A stretch of DNA of 64,000 nucleotides from Marinobacter antarcticus (GCF_900142385.1 NZ_FRAQ01000002.1:434001-498000), one strand, 5' to 3'; shown: positions 27,189-37,417, counted from the first letter of the stretch. Notes: generated from the sequence alone by a model not told the origin. A program made the numbers and translations.

Positions 27189-27919
27189 TGGCCATTTATC
27201 AGGACATTGCAAACACGCTGGAGAGAGAAATCCGGGGCCGGTTCCGAGCCGGTGATTATCTGCCGCCGGAGAGCGAATTGGCTGAACGCTTCTCCATTAA
27301 CCGGCACACCGTCCGCCGGGCCCTGGATGAGCTTGTCCATGCCGGCATGGTGCTCCGCCAACATGGTAAGGGCACCCTGGTGCTGGAGCACTCTCTGGAA
27401 TACCGGATCGGTGCCCGCGGTCGATTCAGTGAATCGGTACAAGCCCTGGGGCACGACGCCAAGGCCACTGTCATAGGGCGACAAACTGTCTCTGTGGACG
27501 CGCCGCTTGCTGCAAAAATGTGGGTAAAGCCCGGAACACGGGTATTTCAGATCGATACCCTCCGGAGTGTCGATAATCAGCCGGTCACGCTGATTTCGCA
27601 CTACCTGCCAACTGCCCATTGTCCGGATCTGTTTGAACAGTACCGGGGCGGGTCACTGCATGCCTATCTGGAGGCGACCTACGCGCTGACTCTCGAGCGT
27701 AAGCAGGGTCTGATTTCTGCGCTGTTACCGACGGCTCAGGAGTCTACGTTGCTGCAGTACCCGCGGAATAAGCCCCTATTACAGGTCCGGTCCAACAACC
27801 TCTGTACCCGTTCGGGGAATCTCATTGAGTACAGCGTATCCCGCAGTCGGGCAGATTGTTTTGAGTATCGGATTGAACCTCGTCAGAACCTGATAACGGA
27901 AGGAGATGAGTTGCTATGA
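27188..27919 (+). CDS. phnF: Phosphonate utilisation regulator PhnF (GntR/HutC family)
   Basis: This 243-residue regulator has an N-terminal GntR winged helix (LPPESELAERFSINRHTVRRAL, about 26-47) and a C-terminal UTRA/chorismate-lyase-like ligand domain. It starts at ATG 27188, overlapping the phnE stop. In the E. coli operon phnF holds the same place, so the gene order is conserved. It probably represses the operon through the TGTCTATACA site before phnC. Confidence 0.92.
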   Translation: MAIYQDIANTLEREIRGRFRAGDYLPPESELAERFSINRHTVRRALDELVHAGMVLRQHGKGTLVLEHSLEYRIGARGRFSESVQALGHDAKATVIGRQTVSVDAPLAAKMWVKPGTRVFQIDTLRSVDNQPVTLISHYLPTAHCPDLFEQYRGGSLHAYLEATYALTLERKQGLISALLPTAQESTLLQYPRNKPLLQVRSNNLCTRSGNLIEYSVSRSRADCFEYRIEPRQNLITEGDELL

Positions 27920-28374
27920 ATGAGACCCCCCAAGCCTCTGAGAAAGAGGCCATCAAACAGCGCCAGCACTGGATGGCGGTGCTGGCTCGTGCCAATGAAG
28001 CTGAGCTGGAAAACAGCCTGGGTTGTCTAGACCTCCCGGAGTACCGCAGCCTGAGAGCGCCTGAAATCGGATTGGCAATGGTTCGGGGACGGACTGGCGG
28101 GACCGGTCAGCCTTTCAATCTGGGCGAAACCACCATGACCCGATGCGTTATTGAAACGGTGTCTGGTGCTCGGGGATTCGGCTATGTGCGTGGGAGAAAT
28201 CGGCGCCATGCGGAGTTGGCAGCGATATTCGATGCCTTGTTACAGGAGCGCCCGGAGCTTGGCCAGTCCGTTATCCAGCCGCTTTATGACCAGTGGCAAG
28301 CCGCACGGTCACTGCAGGCCCGCAAAGCCGCATCAACCCGCGTTGATTTTATGACCATGGTGAGAGGGGAGTGA
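27916..28374 (+). CDS. phnG: C-P lyase complex subunit PhnG
   Basis: PhnG (152 residues) is part of the PhnGHIJ core, which attaches phosphonate to ribose-phosphate and cleaves the C-P bond. The segment FNLGETTMTRCVIET is a family hallmark, and the C-terminus carries the charged helix contacting PhnI. The ATG overlaps the phnF stop by 4 bases, and the end overlaps phnH by 4 bases. Confidence 0.92.
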   Translation: MNETPQASEKEAIKQRQHWMAVLARANEAELENSLGCLDLPEYRSLRAPEIGLAMVRGRTGGTGQPFNLGETTMTRCVIETVSGARGFGYVRGRNRRHAELAAIFDALLQERPELGQSVIQPLYDQWQAARSLQARKAASTRVDFMTMVRGE

Positions 28375-29003
28375 GCGTGAACGCACAACAGACAATGTTT
28401 ACCAGCCAGCACAAGTTGAGTGCCGGGTTTGCTGACGTCACCCATCAGTCGCAACAGGTGTTTCGACAGATTCTCTCCGCCATGGCAGAGCCAGGCACGA
28501 TCATGGCGACAGGTGCGATTGAATCCCCGCCGCCAATCTCAGCCGCCACTTATCAAGTGTGTCTGGCGTTACTTGATCAGGAAACCCCGGTTTGGATCCA
28601 GCCCGAGCTTTTCTCATCGGAGGTTTCCAGCTCACTGCGATTTCATTGTGGGTGTCGCCTGGTTGAAGACGCCGCGCAGGCGGCTTTCGTTTTGATGACG
28701 AGTAGTGGAGACGGCCGGTTAGGCGCTTTTAATCAGGGCTCCTTCGAGTATCCGGACCGGTCAGCAACAGTGATCGTTGAGGTGGAGAGTCTGGCCGATA
28801 ACGGTGAGCTGAATTTGGAAGGCCCCGGCATCCGCGGCACGCGAACAGTAGGCATCGGTGGCTTTGATCACGGCTGGATAGAGCGCCTGGCCCGCAACCG
28901 TGCGGCTTTTCCCTGTGGTGTCGATCTGATTCTGACCTGTGGCAATCGTCTGATGGCGCTGCCCCGGACTACCCGGCTAAGCCACGCGACTATGGAGGTT
29001 TAA
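28371..29003 (+). CDS. phnH: C-P lyase complex subunit PhnH
   Basis: PhnH (210 residues) is the homodimer subunit of the C-P lyase core complex. Motifs include AGFADVTHQSQQVFRQILSA (N-terminal) and MAEPGTI, and GPGIRGTRTVGIGGF later on. It starts with GTG, overlapping the phnG stop (GTGA). Like other PhnH proteins it has no clear catalytic motif; it shows a PLP-transferase-like fold without the cofactor. Confidence 0.92.
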   Translation: MSVNAQQTMFTSQHKLSAGFADVTHQSQQVFRQILSAMAEPGTIMATGAIESPPPISAATYQVCLALLDQETPVWIQPELFSSEVSSSLRFHCGCRLVEDAAQAAFVLMTSSGDGRLGAFNQGSFEYPDRSATVIVEVESLADNGELNLEGPGIRGTRTVGIGGFDHGWIERLARNRAAFPCGVDLILTCGNRLMALPRTTRLSHATMEV

Positions 29004-29005
29004 CC

Positions 29006-30166
29006 ATGTACGTAGCAGTAAAAGGCGGCGAAAAGGCCATCGATGCGGCCCATGAATGGCTGGCAGAAACCCGCCGGGGCGACGGCTCGGTTGAAGAGCT
29101 GTCCATTGCTCAAATCCGGAGCCAGTTACGTTTGGCAGTCGACAGGGTGATGTCGGAAGGCTCGCTCTACGACCCGGAACTGGCCGCTCTGGCGTTGAAG
29201 CAGGCCAGCGGCGACACGGTGGAAGCGGTGTTCCTGGTTCGTGCTTATCGGACCACTTTGCCTCGGTTTGTGTCGTCTCAGCCTTTGGAAACCAACCACA
29301 TGGCTATCCAGCGCCGAATTTCCGCGACTTACAAGGATGTACCGGGCGGACAGGTGTTGGGGCCGACCTACGATTACACCCACCGTTTGCTGGATTTCAC
29401 GCTGATGGCCAATGGCGAGGCACCGCAGGGCCCAGAGCCGAGCGATGAGCCTGTCGAGGCGTGCCCGCGGGTGCTGGATATGCTCAACCGCGAAGGCCTG
29501 ATCGAGGGGCCAGACGGAGAAGCGAAAGCGGATCGGAACACCTCGGGCAAAGACGATGAGCCCGGAGATATAACCCGGGACCCGCTGACGTATCCCGCCA
29601 ACCGTGCTACTCGGCTTCAGGCGCTGGCCCGGGGAGACGAAGGCTTTTTATTGGCTCTGGGGTACTCCACTCAGCGCGGTTACGGGCGCAACCATCCCTT
29701 TGCCGGTGAAATCCGGTACGGCACCGTCGCCATCGAAATCCTGCCGGAAGAACTGGGCTTTCCCATTGTTATCGGCGACATGGATGTCACCGAGTGCGAC
29801 ATGATCAACCAGTTTGGTGGCTCCGCCACCGAAGCGCCGAGGTTTACCCGTGGCTATGGCCTTACGTTTGGCCAGGGCGAGCGCAAAGTCATGGCGATGG
29901 CGCTGGTGGATAGGGCACTGAGGGCTAAAGACCTGGGCGAGGAGCTGAACACGCCGGCGCAGGATGAGGAGTTCGTGCTTTCGCACTGCGACAACCTGGA
30001 CTCTTCTGGCTTTGTCTCTCACCTGAAGCTGCCCCACTACGTGGATTTTCAGTCAGAGCTGGTGCTTCTACGCCAGCTGCGACGGGAATTTCACCAGCGC
30101 AAACGCGGCAGCGAGGTTCGACAGGCCGCCACGGAAACACACCCCAGGCAGGAGTCTGAAGCATGA
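29006..30166 (+). CDS. phnI: C-P lyase complex subunit PhnI
   Basis: PhnI (386 residues) carries out the nucleosidase step that swaps adenine of ATP for the phosphonate, with PhnG, PhnH and PhnL. The start MYVAVKGGEKAIDAAH is the family signature, and the central GYGRNHPFAGEIRYGTV and VTECDMINQFGG are also typical. The ribosome site is GGAGG, 7 bases before the ATG. The stop overlaps phnJ by 4 bases. Confidence 0.95.
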   Translation: MYVAVKGGEKAIDAAHEWLAETRRGDGSVEELSIAQIRSQLRLAVDRVMSEGSLYDPELAALALKQASGDTVEAVFLVRAYRTTLPRFVSSQPLETNHMAIQRRISATYKDVPGGQVLGPTYDYTHRLLDFTLMANGEAPQGPEPSDEPVEACPRVLDMLNREGLIEGPDGEAKADRNTSGKDDEPGDITRDPLTYPANRATRLQALARGDEGFLLALGYSTQRGYGRNHPFAGEIRYGTVAIEILPEELGFPIVIGDMDVTECDMINQFGGSATEAPRFTRGYGLTFGQGERKVMAMALVDRALRAKDLGEELNTPAQDEEFVLSHCDNLDSSGFVSHLKLPHYVDFQSELVLLRQLRREFHQRKRGSEVRQAATETHPRQESEA

Positions 30167-31056
30167 CAATGCAATCTGCTCAAACCCAAGAATCGACCGG
30201 TTATAACTTCGCATACCTGGATGAACAGACCAAGCGCATGATTCGGCGCGGGCTTCTGAAAGCGGTCGCAATCCCGGGCTATCAGGTGCCTTTTGGTGGC
30301 CGTGAAATGCCATTGCCCTATGGCTGGGGAACCGGAGGCATGCAGGTGACCGCTACGGTGATTGGTCAGGATGATGTGCTGAAGGTGATTGATCAGGGCG
30401 CTGACGATACCACCAATGCGGTCAGCATCCGTCGCTTCTTCGTGCGCACCGCTGGTGTCGCTACCACCGAGGCGACCACCGAGGCGTCGGTCATTCAGAC
30501 ACGCCACCGAATTCCTGAAACGCCTCTGTCACCTGGACAAATCCTGGTCTATCAGGTGCCCATTCCGGACCCATTGCGATTCATCGAAGCCAGGGAAACA
30601 GAGACGAGAACCATGCATGCCCTTCAGGAATACGGTGTCATGCACGTGAAGCTGTACGAGGACATTGCTCGCTACGGCCATATCGCAACCACCTATGCCT
30701 ACCCGGTGAAAGTGAACGGGCACTACGTTATGGATCCATCGCCCATTCCCAAATTTGATAACCCGAAAATGGATGACTGTCCGGCGCTGCAGCTGTTCGG
30801 CGCGGGCCGTGAAAAGCGGTTGTATGCCGTCCCTCCCTACACACGGGTCAGCAGTCTGGACTTTGAGGACTATCCCTTCGAAATCCAACGCTGGGAGCAT
30901 AACTGTGAATTCTGTGGCGCAGAGGACTCTTTCCTGGATGAAGTGATTACCGACGATGAGGGCGCCCGAATTTTCGTCTGCTCCGATACCGATTACTGCC
31001 GGGGTCGCCGGGACGCGTCTTCCGAGGCTTCACACATTGAGGAGGTACTTTCATGA
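30163..31056 (+). CDS. phnJ: C-P lyase PhnJ, radical SAM enzyme
   Basis: PhnJ (297 residues) cleaves the C-P bond of alkyl-ribose phosphonate by radical SAM chemistry. The cluster Cys are seen in NCEFCGAED (about 246-250) and CSDTDYCRGRR (about 275-281), matching the unusual CxxC...C arrangement. The N-terminal GYNFAYLDEQTKRMIRRGLL is characteristic. It overlaps phnI and phnK by 4 bases each, so the core is translated as a coupled unit. Confidence 0.96.
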   Translation: MTMQSAQTQESTGYNFAYLDEQTKRMIRRGLLKAVAIPGYQVPFGGREMPLPYGWGTGGMQVTATVIGQDDVLKVIDQGADDTTNAVSIRRFFVRTAGVATTEATTEASVIQTRHRIPETPLSPGQILVYQVPIPDPLRFIEARETETRTMHALQEYGVMHVKLYEDIARYGHIATTYAYPVKVNGHYVMDPSPIPKFDNPKMDDCPALQLFGAGREKRLYAVPPYTRVSSLDFEDYPFEIQRWEHNCEFCGAEDSFLDEVITDDEGARIFVCSDTDYCRGRRDASSEASHIEEVLS

Positions 31057-31856
31057 ATCAGGCCGCAGAGCGGGCCCCAGAGGCCATTGCACCTCTATTG
31101 CAGGTTCAGGGGCTTCGGAAACTTTATGCACCCGGCAAGGGTGTGGACGGGGTCGACTTCGATCTTTATCCCGGCGAAGTGCTCGGCATTGTCGGCGAGT
31201 CAGGATCCGGAAAAACTACCCTGTTGAGCTGTCTCTCCGGTGCGATGGCACCTGATCAGGGCAGGGTGCTTTACACCAATCAGCATCAACGCGAGCAGGA
31301 TCTTTACGGTATATCAGAGAGTGATCGCAGGTCGCTTTTGCGCACCGAATGGGGTGTGGTTCACCAGCATGCCAGCGATGGCCTGCGCATGGGCGTAAGC
31401 GCCGGTGCCAATATTGGCGAACGCCTGATGGCGGTTGGGAGTCGGCATTACGGCGAGTTGCGGGGGGCTGGCGAACATTGGCTGCGGGAGGTTGAGATTG
31501 ATACGGCTCGCATTAACGACATTCCGCGCACCTTTTCCGGCGGTATGCAACAACGCCTGCAGATTGCCCGCAACCTGGTGACCAGCCCGCGACTGGTGTT
31601 CATGGATGAGCCCACCGGAGGCCTGGATGTGTCGGTGCAGGCGCGCTTGCTGGATCTTTTGCGAAATCTGGTGATGGACCTTGGGTTGTCCGTTGTGCTG
31701 GTGACCCACGATCTTGCCGTTGCCCGTCTCCTTTCACACCGCCTGATGGTTATGAAACAAGGCAAGGTGGTAGAGCAGGGGCTTACGGATCAGGTACTGG
31801 ATGACCCGCGTCATCCTTACACGCAGCTGTTGGTTTCGTCGGTACTGAGTAACTGA
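31053..31856 (+). CDS. phnK: C-P lyase associated ATPase PhnK
   Basis: PhnK (267 residues) is an ABC-type ATPase that binds the PhnGHIJ core rather than a membrane transporter. Walker A is GESGSGKTT, the signature FSGGMQQRLQIARNL and Walker B LVFMDEPTGGLD. The ATG overlaps the phnJ stop. phnL follows after a 25-base gap. Confidence 0.93.
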   Translation: MNQAAERAPEAIAPLLQVQGLRKLYAPGKGVDGVDFDLYPGEVLGIVGESGSGKTTLLSCLSGAMAPDQGRVLYTNQHQREQDLYGISESDRRSLLRTEWGVVHQHASDGLRMGVSAGANIGERLMAVGSRHYGELRGAGEHWLREVEIDTARINDIPRTFSGGMQQRLQIARNLVTSPRLVFMDEPTGGLDVSVQARLLDLLRNLVMDLGLSVVLVTHDLAVARLLSHRLMVMKQGKVVEQGLTDQVLDDPRHPYTQLLVSSVLSN

Positions 31857-31881
31857 TCGGGCTATAGGGAAGGATTGAACA

Positions 31882-32601
31882 ATGAGTGCAATGATACGTG
31901 TCGACAAACTGTGCAAAGGGTTCACCCTCCATAATCAGGGTGGGGTGTCCTATCAAGTGCTTCAAAACATCAGTTTCGAAGTGGGCCGGGGAGAATGCGT
32001 TGTGCTTGATGGCCCCTCAGGTTCCGGGAAAAGTTCTCTGTTGCGTTCGCTTTACGCCAACTATAAACCGGAATCCGGTCGCGTATGGGTGAACCATCTC
32101 GGAGCTGAAGTGGATCTGGTGACGGCCCTGCCAAGGGATGTGATCGCGATTCGCAAGCACACCATCGGATATGTCAGTCAGTTTTTACGGGTTATTCCAC
32201 GAGTCTCAACGCTCGATGTGGTGATGGAGCCTGCCCGCCGCCTTGGCGTCAGCGGGGAGAAGAGTCAAGCCCGTGCTGAACAACTACTAAGACAGTTAAA
32301 CATCCCCGAGCGTCTATGGAGACTTGCACCTTCCACGTTTTCCGGCGGTGAGCAACAGCGAGTCAATATTGCCCGGGGCTTCATAGTCGATTACCCGATC
32401 CTGCTTCTGGATGAACCGACGGCGTCGTTGGATGCCGGCAACCGGGAGGTGGTGGTGCAACTGATACAGGGAGCGCGGGAACGTGGCTCCGCAGTTGTGG
32501 GCATTTTTCACGATGCCGATGTACGAAACCAGGTCGCAGACAGAGCGATACCACTGGCTGCCAGACAAGCTCAGCCTTCAGCAGAGGAGATTCAGGCATG
32601 A
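31882..32601 (+). CDS. phnL: C-P lyase associated ATPase PhnL
   Basis: PhnL (239 residues) is the second non-transport ABC ATPase of the system and supports the PhnI step. It has Walker [10 protein letters not shown], signature [15 protein letters not shown] and Walker [12 protein letters not shown], and the PhnL-typical [18 protein letters not shown]. It overlaps phnM by 4 bases. The ribosome site GGAAGGA stands before ATG 31882. Confidence 0.93.
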   Translation: MSAMIRVDKLCKGFTLHNQGGVSYQVLQNISFEVGRGECVVLDGPSGSGKSSLLRSLYANYKPESGRVWVNHLGAEVDLVTALPRDVIAIRKHTIGYVSQFLRVIPRVSTLDVVMEPARRLGVSGEKSQARAEQLLRQLNIPERLWRLAPSTFSGGEQQRVNIARGFIVDYPILLLDEPTASLDAGNREVVVQLIQGARERGSAVVGIFHDADVRNQVADRAIPLAARQAQPSAEEIQA

Positions 32602-33800
32602 ACGTAGCCGATCACGAAAAGAGCCACTCCAAGGTGGCAGGTGCCCTATCGGCCGCCGATAGCTTTGTGCTCACCAACGCGCGGATCGTGACCAAACATG
32701 AGGTATTCGATGGAAGTATGGTTGTTCGCGACGGCCAGATTGCCGAAATTACTCGTGGCCGTTCCAGTCTGACGGGTGCAATAGACTGTTCTGGTGCCAT
32801 CCTGATGCCAGGAATGGTGGAGTTACACACTGACAATCTGGAAAAACACATTTCACCGCGCCCGGGCGTCATCTGGCCAGGCATTCCAGCTGTGATTACC
32901 CACGATGCGCAGATCGTAGCCTCTGGCATTACCACCGTATTCGATGCGATTTCCGTCGGCGACATTATAGCTGGCAGTACCCGGCTGAAAGCGCTGGAAA
33001 CCATGGTCAATGCCCTGGAGGCGGGCAGACAGGACGGTATGCTGCGAGCGGACCATTTTCTGCATCTCCGATGCGAAGTGAGCCACGCAGGCGCCCTGGA
33101 CATGTTTCAGGCGTTGATTGATCAGCCGATGCTTCAGTTGGTTTCTGTCATGGACCATTCCCCGGGACAGCGGCAGTTCGTGAATCTGGACAAGTACCGC
33201 GAGTACTACATGGGCAAGCATGGTATCAGTAGCCAGGAGATCGAGGCGTTTATCCGTTCGCGAAAAGAGGACAGCCAGCGCTATAGTGATAAGAATCGCC
33301 GCGCCATCGTGGAAATCTGTCACCAGCGCGGAATAGCGCTTGCCAGTCACGACGATGCGACGGTCGCTCACGTGGAGGAATCCGTAGGCTTCGAGATGAC
33401 CATTGCCGAATTTCCGACCACGCTTGAGGCCGCCAAAGCGTCTCACGAAAAAGGTCTGAAAGTGATGATGGGCGCACCTAATGTGGTCAGGGGTGGTTCT
33501 CACTCCGGGAATATTGCTGCGGCAACCCTGGCTCAGGAGGGCGTGCTCGATATTCTCTCCTCGGATTACTATCCGGCTAGCATGTTGGATGCAGCTTTCC
33601 GCCTCGCGCGAATGGCAGACAACGGTTACGATTTACCAAAAGCGATTGCTACGGTTTCTTCAATGCCAGCCAGATGCGCAGGGCTCAATGATCGTGGTGT
33701 CATTGAGACAGGTAAGCGCGCCGATCTAGTTCTGGTTAGCGAGTGTGGCGAGCAACCGCTGATCGAATCGGTATGGCGGGCAGGGAAGAGGGTTTACTGA
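32598..33800 (+). CDS. phnM: RPnTP diphosphatase PhnM (amidohydrolase family)
   Basis: PhnM (400 residues) releases pyrophosphate from ribosylated phosphonate triphosphate. It is an amidohydrolase-fold enzyme, with the first metal motif in [13 protein letters not shown] (about 73-85), [11 protein letters not shown] and the late [14 protein letters not shown]. The family features match well. The stop directly adjoins the phnN region. Confidence 0.94.
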   Translation: MNVADHEKSHSKVAGALSAADSFVLTNARIVTKHEVFDGSMVVRDGQIAEITRGRSSLTGAIDCSGAILMPGMVELHTDNLEKHISPRPGVIWPGIPAVITHDAQIVASGITTVFDAISVGDIIAGSTRLKALETMVNALEAGRQDGMLRADHFLHLRCEVSHAGALDMFQALIDQPMLQLVSVMDHSPGQRQFVNLDKYREYYMGKHGISSQEIEAFIRSRKEDSQRYSDKNRRAIVEICHQRGIALASHDDATVAHVEESVGFEMTIAEFPTTLEAAKASHEKGLKVMMGAPNVVRGGSHSGNIAAATLAQEGVLDILSSDYYPASMLDAAFRLARMADNGYDLPKAIATVSSMPARCAGLNDRGVIETGKRADLVLVSECGEQPLIESVWRAGKRVY

Positions 33801-33812
33801 GTGGAGCCAACC

Positions 33813-34397
33813 ATGGATGCAAGGCTGTTTTATCTGATGGGTCCTTCCGGCTCAGGCAAGGATTCACTTCTGCGGTTGTGTCGACAGCGGCTCGCTGATT
33901 CACCGCTGGTTGTGGCGCATCGCTACATCACCCGGCCCCCTGAATCAGGTGGAGAAAACCATGTGGCACTGACGACTTCGGAGTTTTTAAAGCGAAAAAC
34001 GCTAGGTCTGTTTGCGATGACATGGCAGGCGAACGGTCATCATTACGGCGTGGGTATTGAGATTGACCGTTGGCTGGACCTGGGCTGTAGTGTTCTGGTT
34101 AATGGCTCCAGAGCCAACTTTGATGCGGCAAGGGACCGTTACGGTGACAGAATTGTTCCGATCCTGATCACGGTGAACCCAGTGGAACTGCGCAGGCGTC
34201 TTTTGGAGCGGAGGAGAGAGTGCCCAGAAGCGATCGAATGGCGCCTGAATCGGTCTGCAGACCTTGCAGATCTGATGCCTGAAGACACTAAGATCGTCGA
34301 TAACAATGATGAGCTGGAGACCGCCTTCGGACATCTTAAGACTATTTTGACGGTCTGCAACGCTGGCACGGAAAAAGCGGAAGCCAATGGGTTTTGA
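33813..34397 (+). CDS. phnN: Ribose 1,5-bisphosphate phosphokinase PhnN
   Basis: PhnN makes PRPP from ribose 1,5-bisphosphate, recycling the ribose scaffold of the pathway. It is a guanylate-kinase-like protein with P-loop GPSGSGKDSLL and HRYITRPPESGGENH. I prefer ATG 33813, with GGAG 6 bases upstream, over GTG 33801 right after the phnM stop. From ATG it has 194 residues. It overlaps phnP by 11 bases. Confidence 0.9.
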   Translation: MDARLFYLMGPSGSGKDSLLRLCRQRLADSPLVVAHRYITRPPESGGENHVALTTSEFLKRKTLGLFAMTWQANGHHYGVGIEIDRWLDLGCSVLVNGSRANFDAARDRYGDRIVPILITVNPVELRRRLLERRRECPEAIEWRLNRSADLADLMPEDTKIVDNNDELETAFGHLKTILTVCNAGTEKAEANGF

Positions 34398-35148
34398 ATT
34401 CGAGTTTTCAGGTACGGGTGATGCCCGTCGGGTGCCCGTCTATGGCTGTGATTGTCCGGCTTGCGAGCGCGCGAATCGCGATCCAGGCCAAGCCCGCCGG
34501 GCGTGCAGTGCACTGGTAAAAGCAGGTGGATATACATTGATGCTGGACGCGGGACGAACGGATTTGTGTGAGACTTTTCCGCCAGGAAGCTTTCAGGCAA
34601 TCCTGCTTACGCACTACCACATGGATCATGTGATGGGGTTGTTCCATCTGAGGTGGGGCGCCAAACACACCGTGCCAGTATACGGTCCATCGGATTCACG
34701 GGGGTGTGATGATCTTTATAAGCATCCCGGGATTCTTGATTTCCAGACCCCAATGGTTCCGTTTACGACTGTCAATCTTGGTCCGTTGAAAATAACACCA
34801 TTACCACTGAATCATTCCAGGCCGGTATTAGGCTACTGCATTGAGCATCAGGGGAAACGGCTGGCTTATTTAACCGATACTGTATGGCTTCCAGAGTCCT
34901 CTCTGGATTGGCTTTGCGAGCACCGACCTGACGTGATGGTTCTGGACTGCAGCACGCCTCCAAAGCCCGAGCCGCCAAGAAATCACAATGACCTGACGCT
35001 CGCGCTCGAGTTGGTTAACATTATTCGCCCGGGAAGGACATTGCTGACGCATGTTGGTCATCAGCTGGACGAGTTCCTGATGATGAATCCGGCGCTACCG
35101 AACGATGTCGGTGTGGCAGCGGACGGAATGCGATTGGAGATGTCATGA
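34387..35148 (+). CDS. phnP: Phosphoribosyl cyclic phosphodiesterase PhnP
   Basis: PhnP (253 residues) opens 5-phosphoribosyl 1,2-cyclic phosphate, the product of PhnJ, to ribose 1,5-bisphosphate. It is an MBL-fold phosphodiesterase with the metal motif HYHMDHVMGL (about 78-87) and a C-terminal LLTHVGHQ. The N-terminal Cys pattern CDCPACERAN corresponds to the structural zinc site of PhnP. No phnO (acetyltransferase) lies between phnN and phnP, unlike in E. coli. This is the last gene of the operon. Confidence 0.93.
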   Translation: MGFEFEFSGTGDARRVPVYGCDCPACERANRDPGQARRACSALVKAGGYTLMLDAGRTDLCETFPPGSFQAILLTHYHMDHVMGLFHLRWGAKHTVPVYGPSDSRGCDDLYKHPGILDFQTPMVPFTTVNLGPLKITPLPLNHSRPVLGYCIEHQGKRLAYLTDTVWLPESSLDWLCEHRPDVMVLDCSTPPKPEPPRNHNDLTLALELVNIIRPGRTLLTHVGHQLDEFLMMNPALPNDVGVAADGMRLEMS

Positions 35149-35172
35149 TCAGTGAGCCAATCGCATCCTCGG

Positions 35173-37398
35173 TCAGTAAACATCTTCCAGGTAACGCCCC
35201 TCGGTTTTTAACTCATCTACATTCAGATGCAATGGCTTGAGAATTGAGTCAAACACCTGGCTAACACCAGAGGCCATATCCCGTCCCCCGCAGACCAGCA
35301 CCTGAGCGCCTTTCTCAATAAGTTGTCGCAACGCGGTTTCATCAGCAACAATGGCATCCTGAACATAGGCTTTCTCTGCTGATCGTGAAAACGCTGTATT
35401 CAGCCCGGTAAGGCGGTGGTCATTCAGATAGCAGCCAAGTTCTGGCTGATAGAGAAAATCCGATTGCGGATTGCGACCGCCCCAGTACAGGTACATAGGG
35501 TTACGATCGGTGTTTTTTCGGATAAAACCCGCAAGTGGTCCGATTCCCGCACCGGCACCAACAAGAATAATGGGTGTTGCACCTCCTGCTGGACGAAAGC
35601 CTGGATTTTGCTGGATAAATCCGGTAATCCGGTCTCCCGGTTTGAGGCTGTGCAGATATCCTGAACAAAGGCCATTGGTCTGTTTACGGACGCAGATTTC
35701 CAGTTGTCCATCCGAGGCCGAAGACGCCAGCGAATATAATCGGGCGGTCTGATCCTCAGGTGGTGAAACGCCAAACAAGTCGCCTGCTTCGAAACTCGGC
35801 AGATGCAATCCACTCTTTAAAGACAATACCTGCCATAAGCTTCTACGGCTTTGTACCGGTTTGAAACGCAATATGCTGGTAGGCGCCTGTACCGCAACGC
35901 CATAGTCAACACGTTCAACAAGCTCGAACTCCGACGTGACGGCGGGGGCAGGATTATGAGTCAGTGCCAATGAAACGCCCATGTGCTTGCTGATAGCCTC
36001 ACCCCATTCCCGAAACTGCAGTGCCGAACCGCGATCAATTCGGGTAACGGGATGCATTTGCTGCAGGCCTTTGCTACCGAGGGCGGCATCCACATCCAGC
36101 GCATACTGGCAGAATTTTGGGAACTGCTGGTCACCAAATCCCAGAACAACAAACTTCAACCCGTCATCCGCCTGAAAGTGTTTAAGCCGAGTCATGAACT
36201 GACTGGCGGAGGAGGGCGCGCCGCCATCACCGTAGGTTGATGCCAGAACAAAAAGCACAGAGGCAAGGGGGTAGTGCTCTGCTAGGTCATTCATCGGTGC
36301 GCAATGTACCTTCTTGCCGGCCTGGTTGAGCTTGCGCTGGAGATCTCTGGCAAAACCCCAGGTGGTATTACCTTCCGAACCCACCAGAATAACGACATCA
36401 GCCGTTTCGATGCTGGCGCCTTCATCAAGGCGCACTGATGATGAGCGCCGCTGCCACCAGATCCGCATGCCGGTAAACGACAACGCTGGCACGGTCAATG
36501 CCGCCATTCCGAGAACCAGGCCTAACCACCAGAGGCCTTCACCCGTATGCAGACGGACCATCCAGTGATGGAAATGGTTACCGGCAGAGCGTGGCTGGTA
36601 CTGCAGCAGTTCGCCAGTTGACTGATCAACGAACCCGGCACCCTGAGTGGTGTTCAGGGAATAGACGTCACTGGGATCATCCGGATAAGGGAATACCAGT
36701 TCACGCAGCTCATTGGCATCCACGTTTTTTAGAGCGATCAAAGAGCTCACTGGTGCCGGCGTGCCGCCTGAGACCTCTGCCGGATATGATGGCTCCGCAT
36801 TGGCAGCCTCCGGTAAAAGACCAAACCTTACCGCAGACATGTAGCTACCCGTCAATGCAGACAACAACAAACCAATAACCGCAAACCGGGCCAGCTCGGC
36901 GTGAACCCGCGAGCTACCGGTGCCGGCAATAGGCCTTAAAATTGCCTTCCAGCCACCCATACGCCGAGCCAGCAGAAACATTCCGGACAGGCACATCAGC
37001 ACCATCACAACCGCCAAACCCCCGGCGAGTATTCGGCCTGCATCGTCCAGAAGAAACGACCGGTGCAAATTCTTTACCCAGCGTAAAAAGGCCGACGGCT
37101 GATAGGGGGCGATACCTTCGCCGGTCAGGGGGTTAACCAGATCTGCACCCGGCTGGCGGTCACGGCTGTAATAGACGACAACTTCCCCTGAAAGAGAGCG
37201 TTGAATCTGCTCGGTGCCCGGATAATGTGCCACTACACGTTCGGCCAGCTCAGCAACACTGAGTTCACCGGTCGCCGGGATGGACGCGGCCGACCGTTCA
37301 ATGGCAGGTACAACAGATAAAATAACGCCCGTGATCGCCAGCACCAACAGCAACAGTGCAGCGACCAATCCGGGTAAGCTATGGAGCTTGCGCAACAT
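35173..37398 (-). CDS. PepSY membrane protein fused to flavodoxin and NADPH reductase domains
   Basis: The 741-residue protein has an N-terminal PepSY/PiuB-type part with about four membrane helices (near 10-32, 132-152, 172-192 and 290-312). It is followed by a flavodoxin domain (VVILVGSEGNTTWGFA and LASTYGDGGAPSSASQF) and a FAD/NAD(P) reductase domain (RLYSLASSASDG, VGAGAGIGPLAGFIR and VCGGRDMASGV). Electrons from NADPH can thus pass through FAD and FMN to a membrane-bound or periplasmic acceptor. PepSY-flavoprotein fusions are thought to reduce siderophore-bound or other ferric iron. The DUF2271 and PepSY genes downstream and upstream support a redox-iron module. Confidence 0.82.
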   Translation of the reverse strand: MLRKLHSLPGLVAALLLLVLAITGVILSVVPAIERSAASIPATGELSVAELAERVVAHYPGTEQIQRSLSGEVVVYYSRDRQPGADLVNPLTGEGIAPYQPSAFLRWVKNLHRSFLLDDAGRILAGGLAVVMVLMCLSGMFLLARRMGGWKAILRPIAGTGSSRVHAELARFAVIGLLLSALTGSYMSAVRFGLLPEAANAEPSYPAEVSGGTPAPVSSLIALKNVDANELRELVFPYPDDPSDVYSLNTTQGAGFVDQSTGELLQYQPRSAGNHFHHWMVRLHTGEGLWWLGLVLGMAALTVPALSFTGMRIWWQRRSSSVRLDEGASIETADVVILVGSEGNTTWGFARDLQRKLNQAGKKVHCAPMNDLAEHYPLASVLFVLASTYGDGGAPSSASQFMTRLKHFQADDGLKFVVLGFGDQQFPKFCQYALDVDAALGSKGLQQMHPVTRIDRGSALQFREWGEAISKHMGVSLALTHNPAPAVTSEFELVERVDYGVAVQAPTSILRFKPVQSRRSLWQVLSLKSGLHLPSFEAGDLFGVSPPEDQTARLYSLASSASDGQLEICVRKQTNGLCSGYLHSLKPGDRITGFIQQNPGFRPAGGATPIILVGAGAGIGPLAGFIRKNTDRNPMYLYWGGRNPQSDFLYQPELGCYLNDHRLTGLNTAFSRSAEKAYVQDAIVADETALRQLIEKGAQVLVCGGRDMASGVSQVFDSILKPLHLNVDELKTEGRYLEDVY

Positions 37399-37417
37399 GA
37401 ATCTTGTGTCCCGTCAA

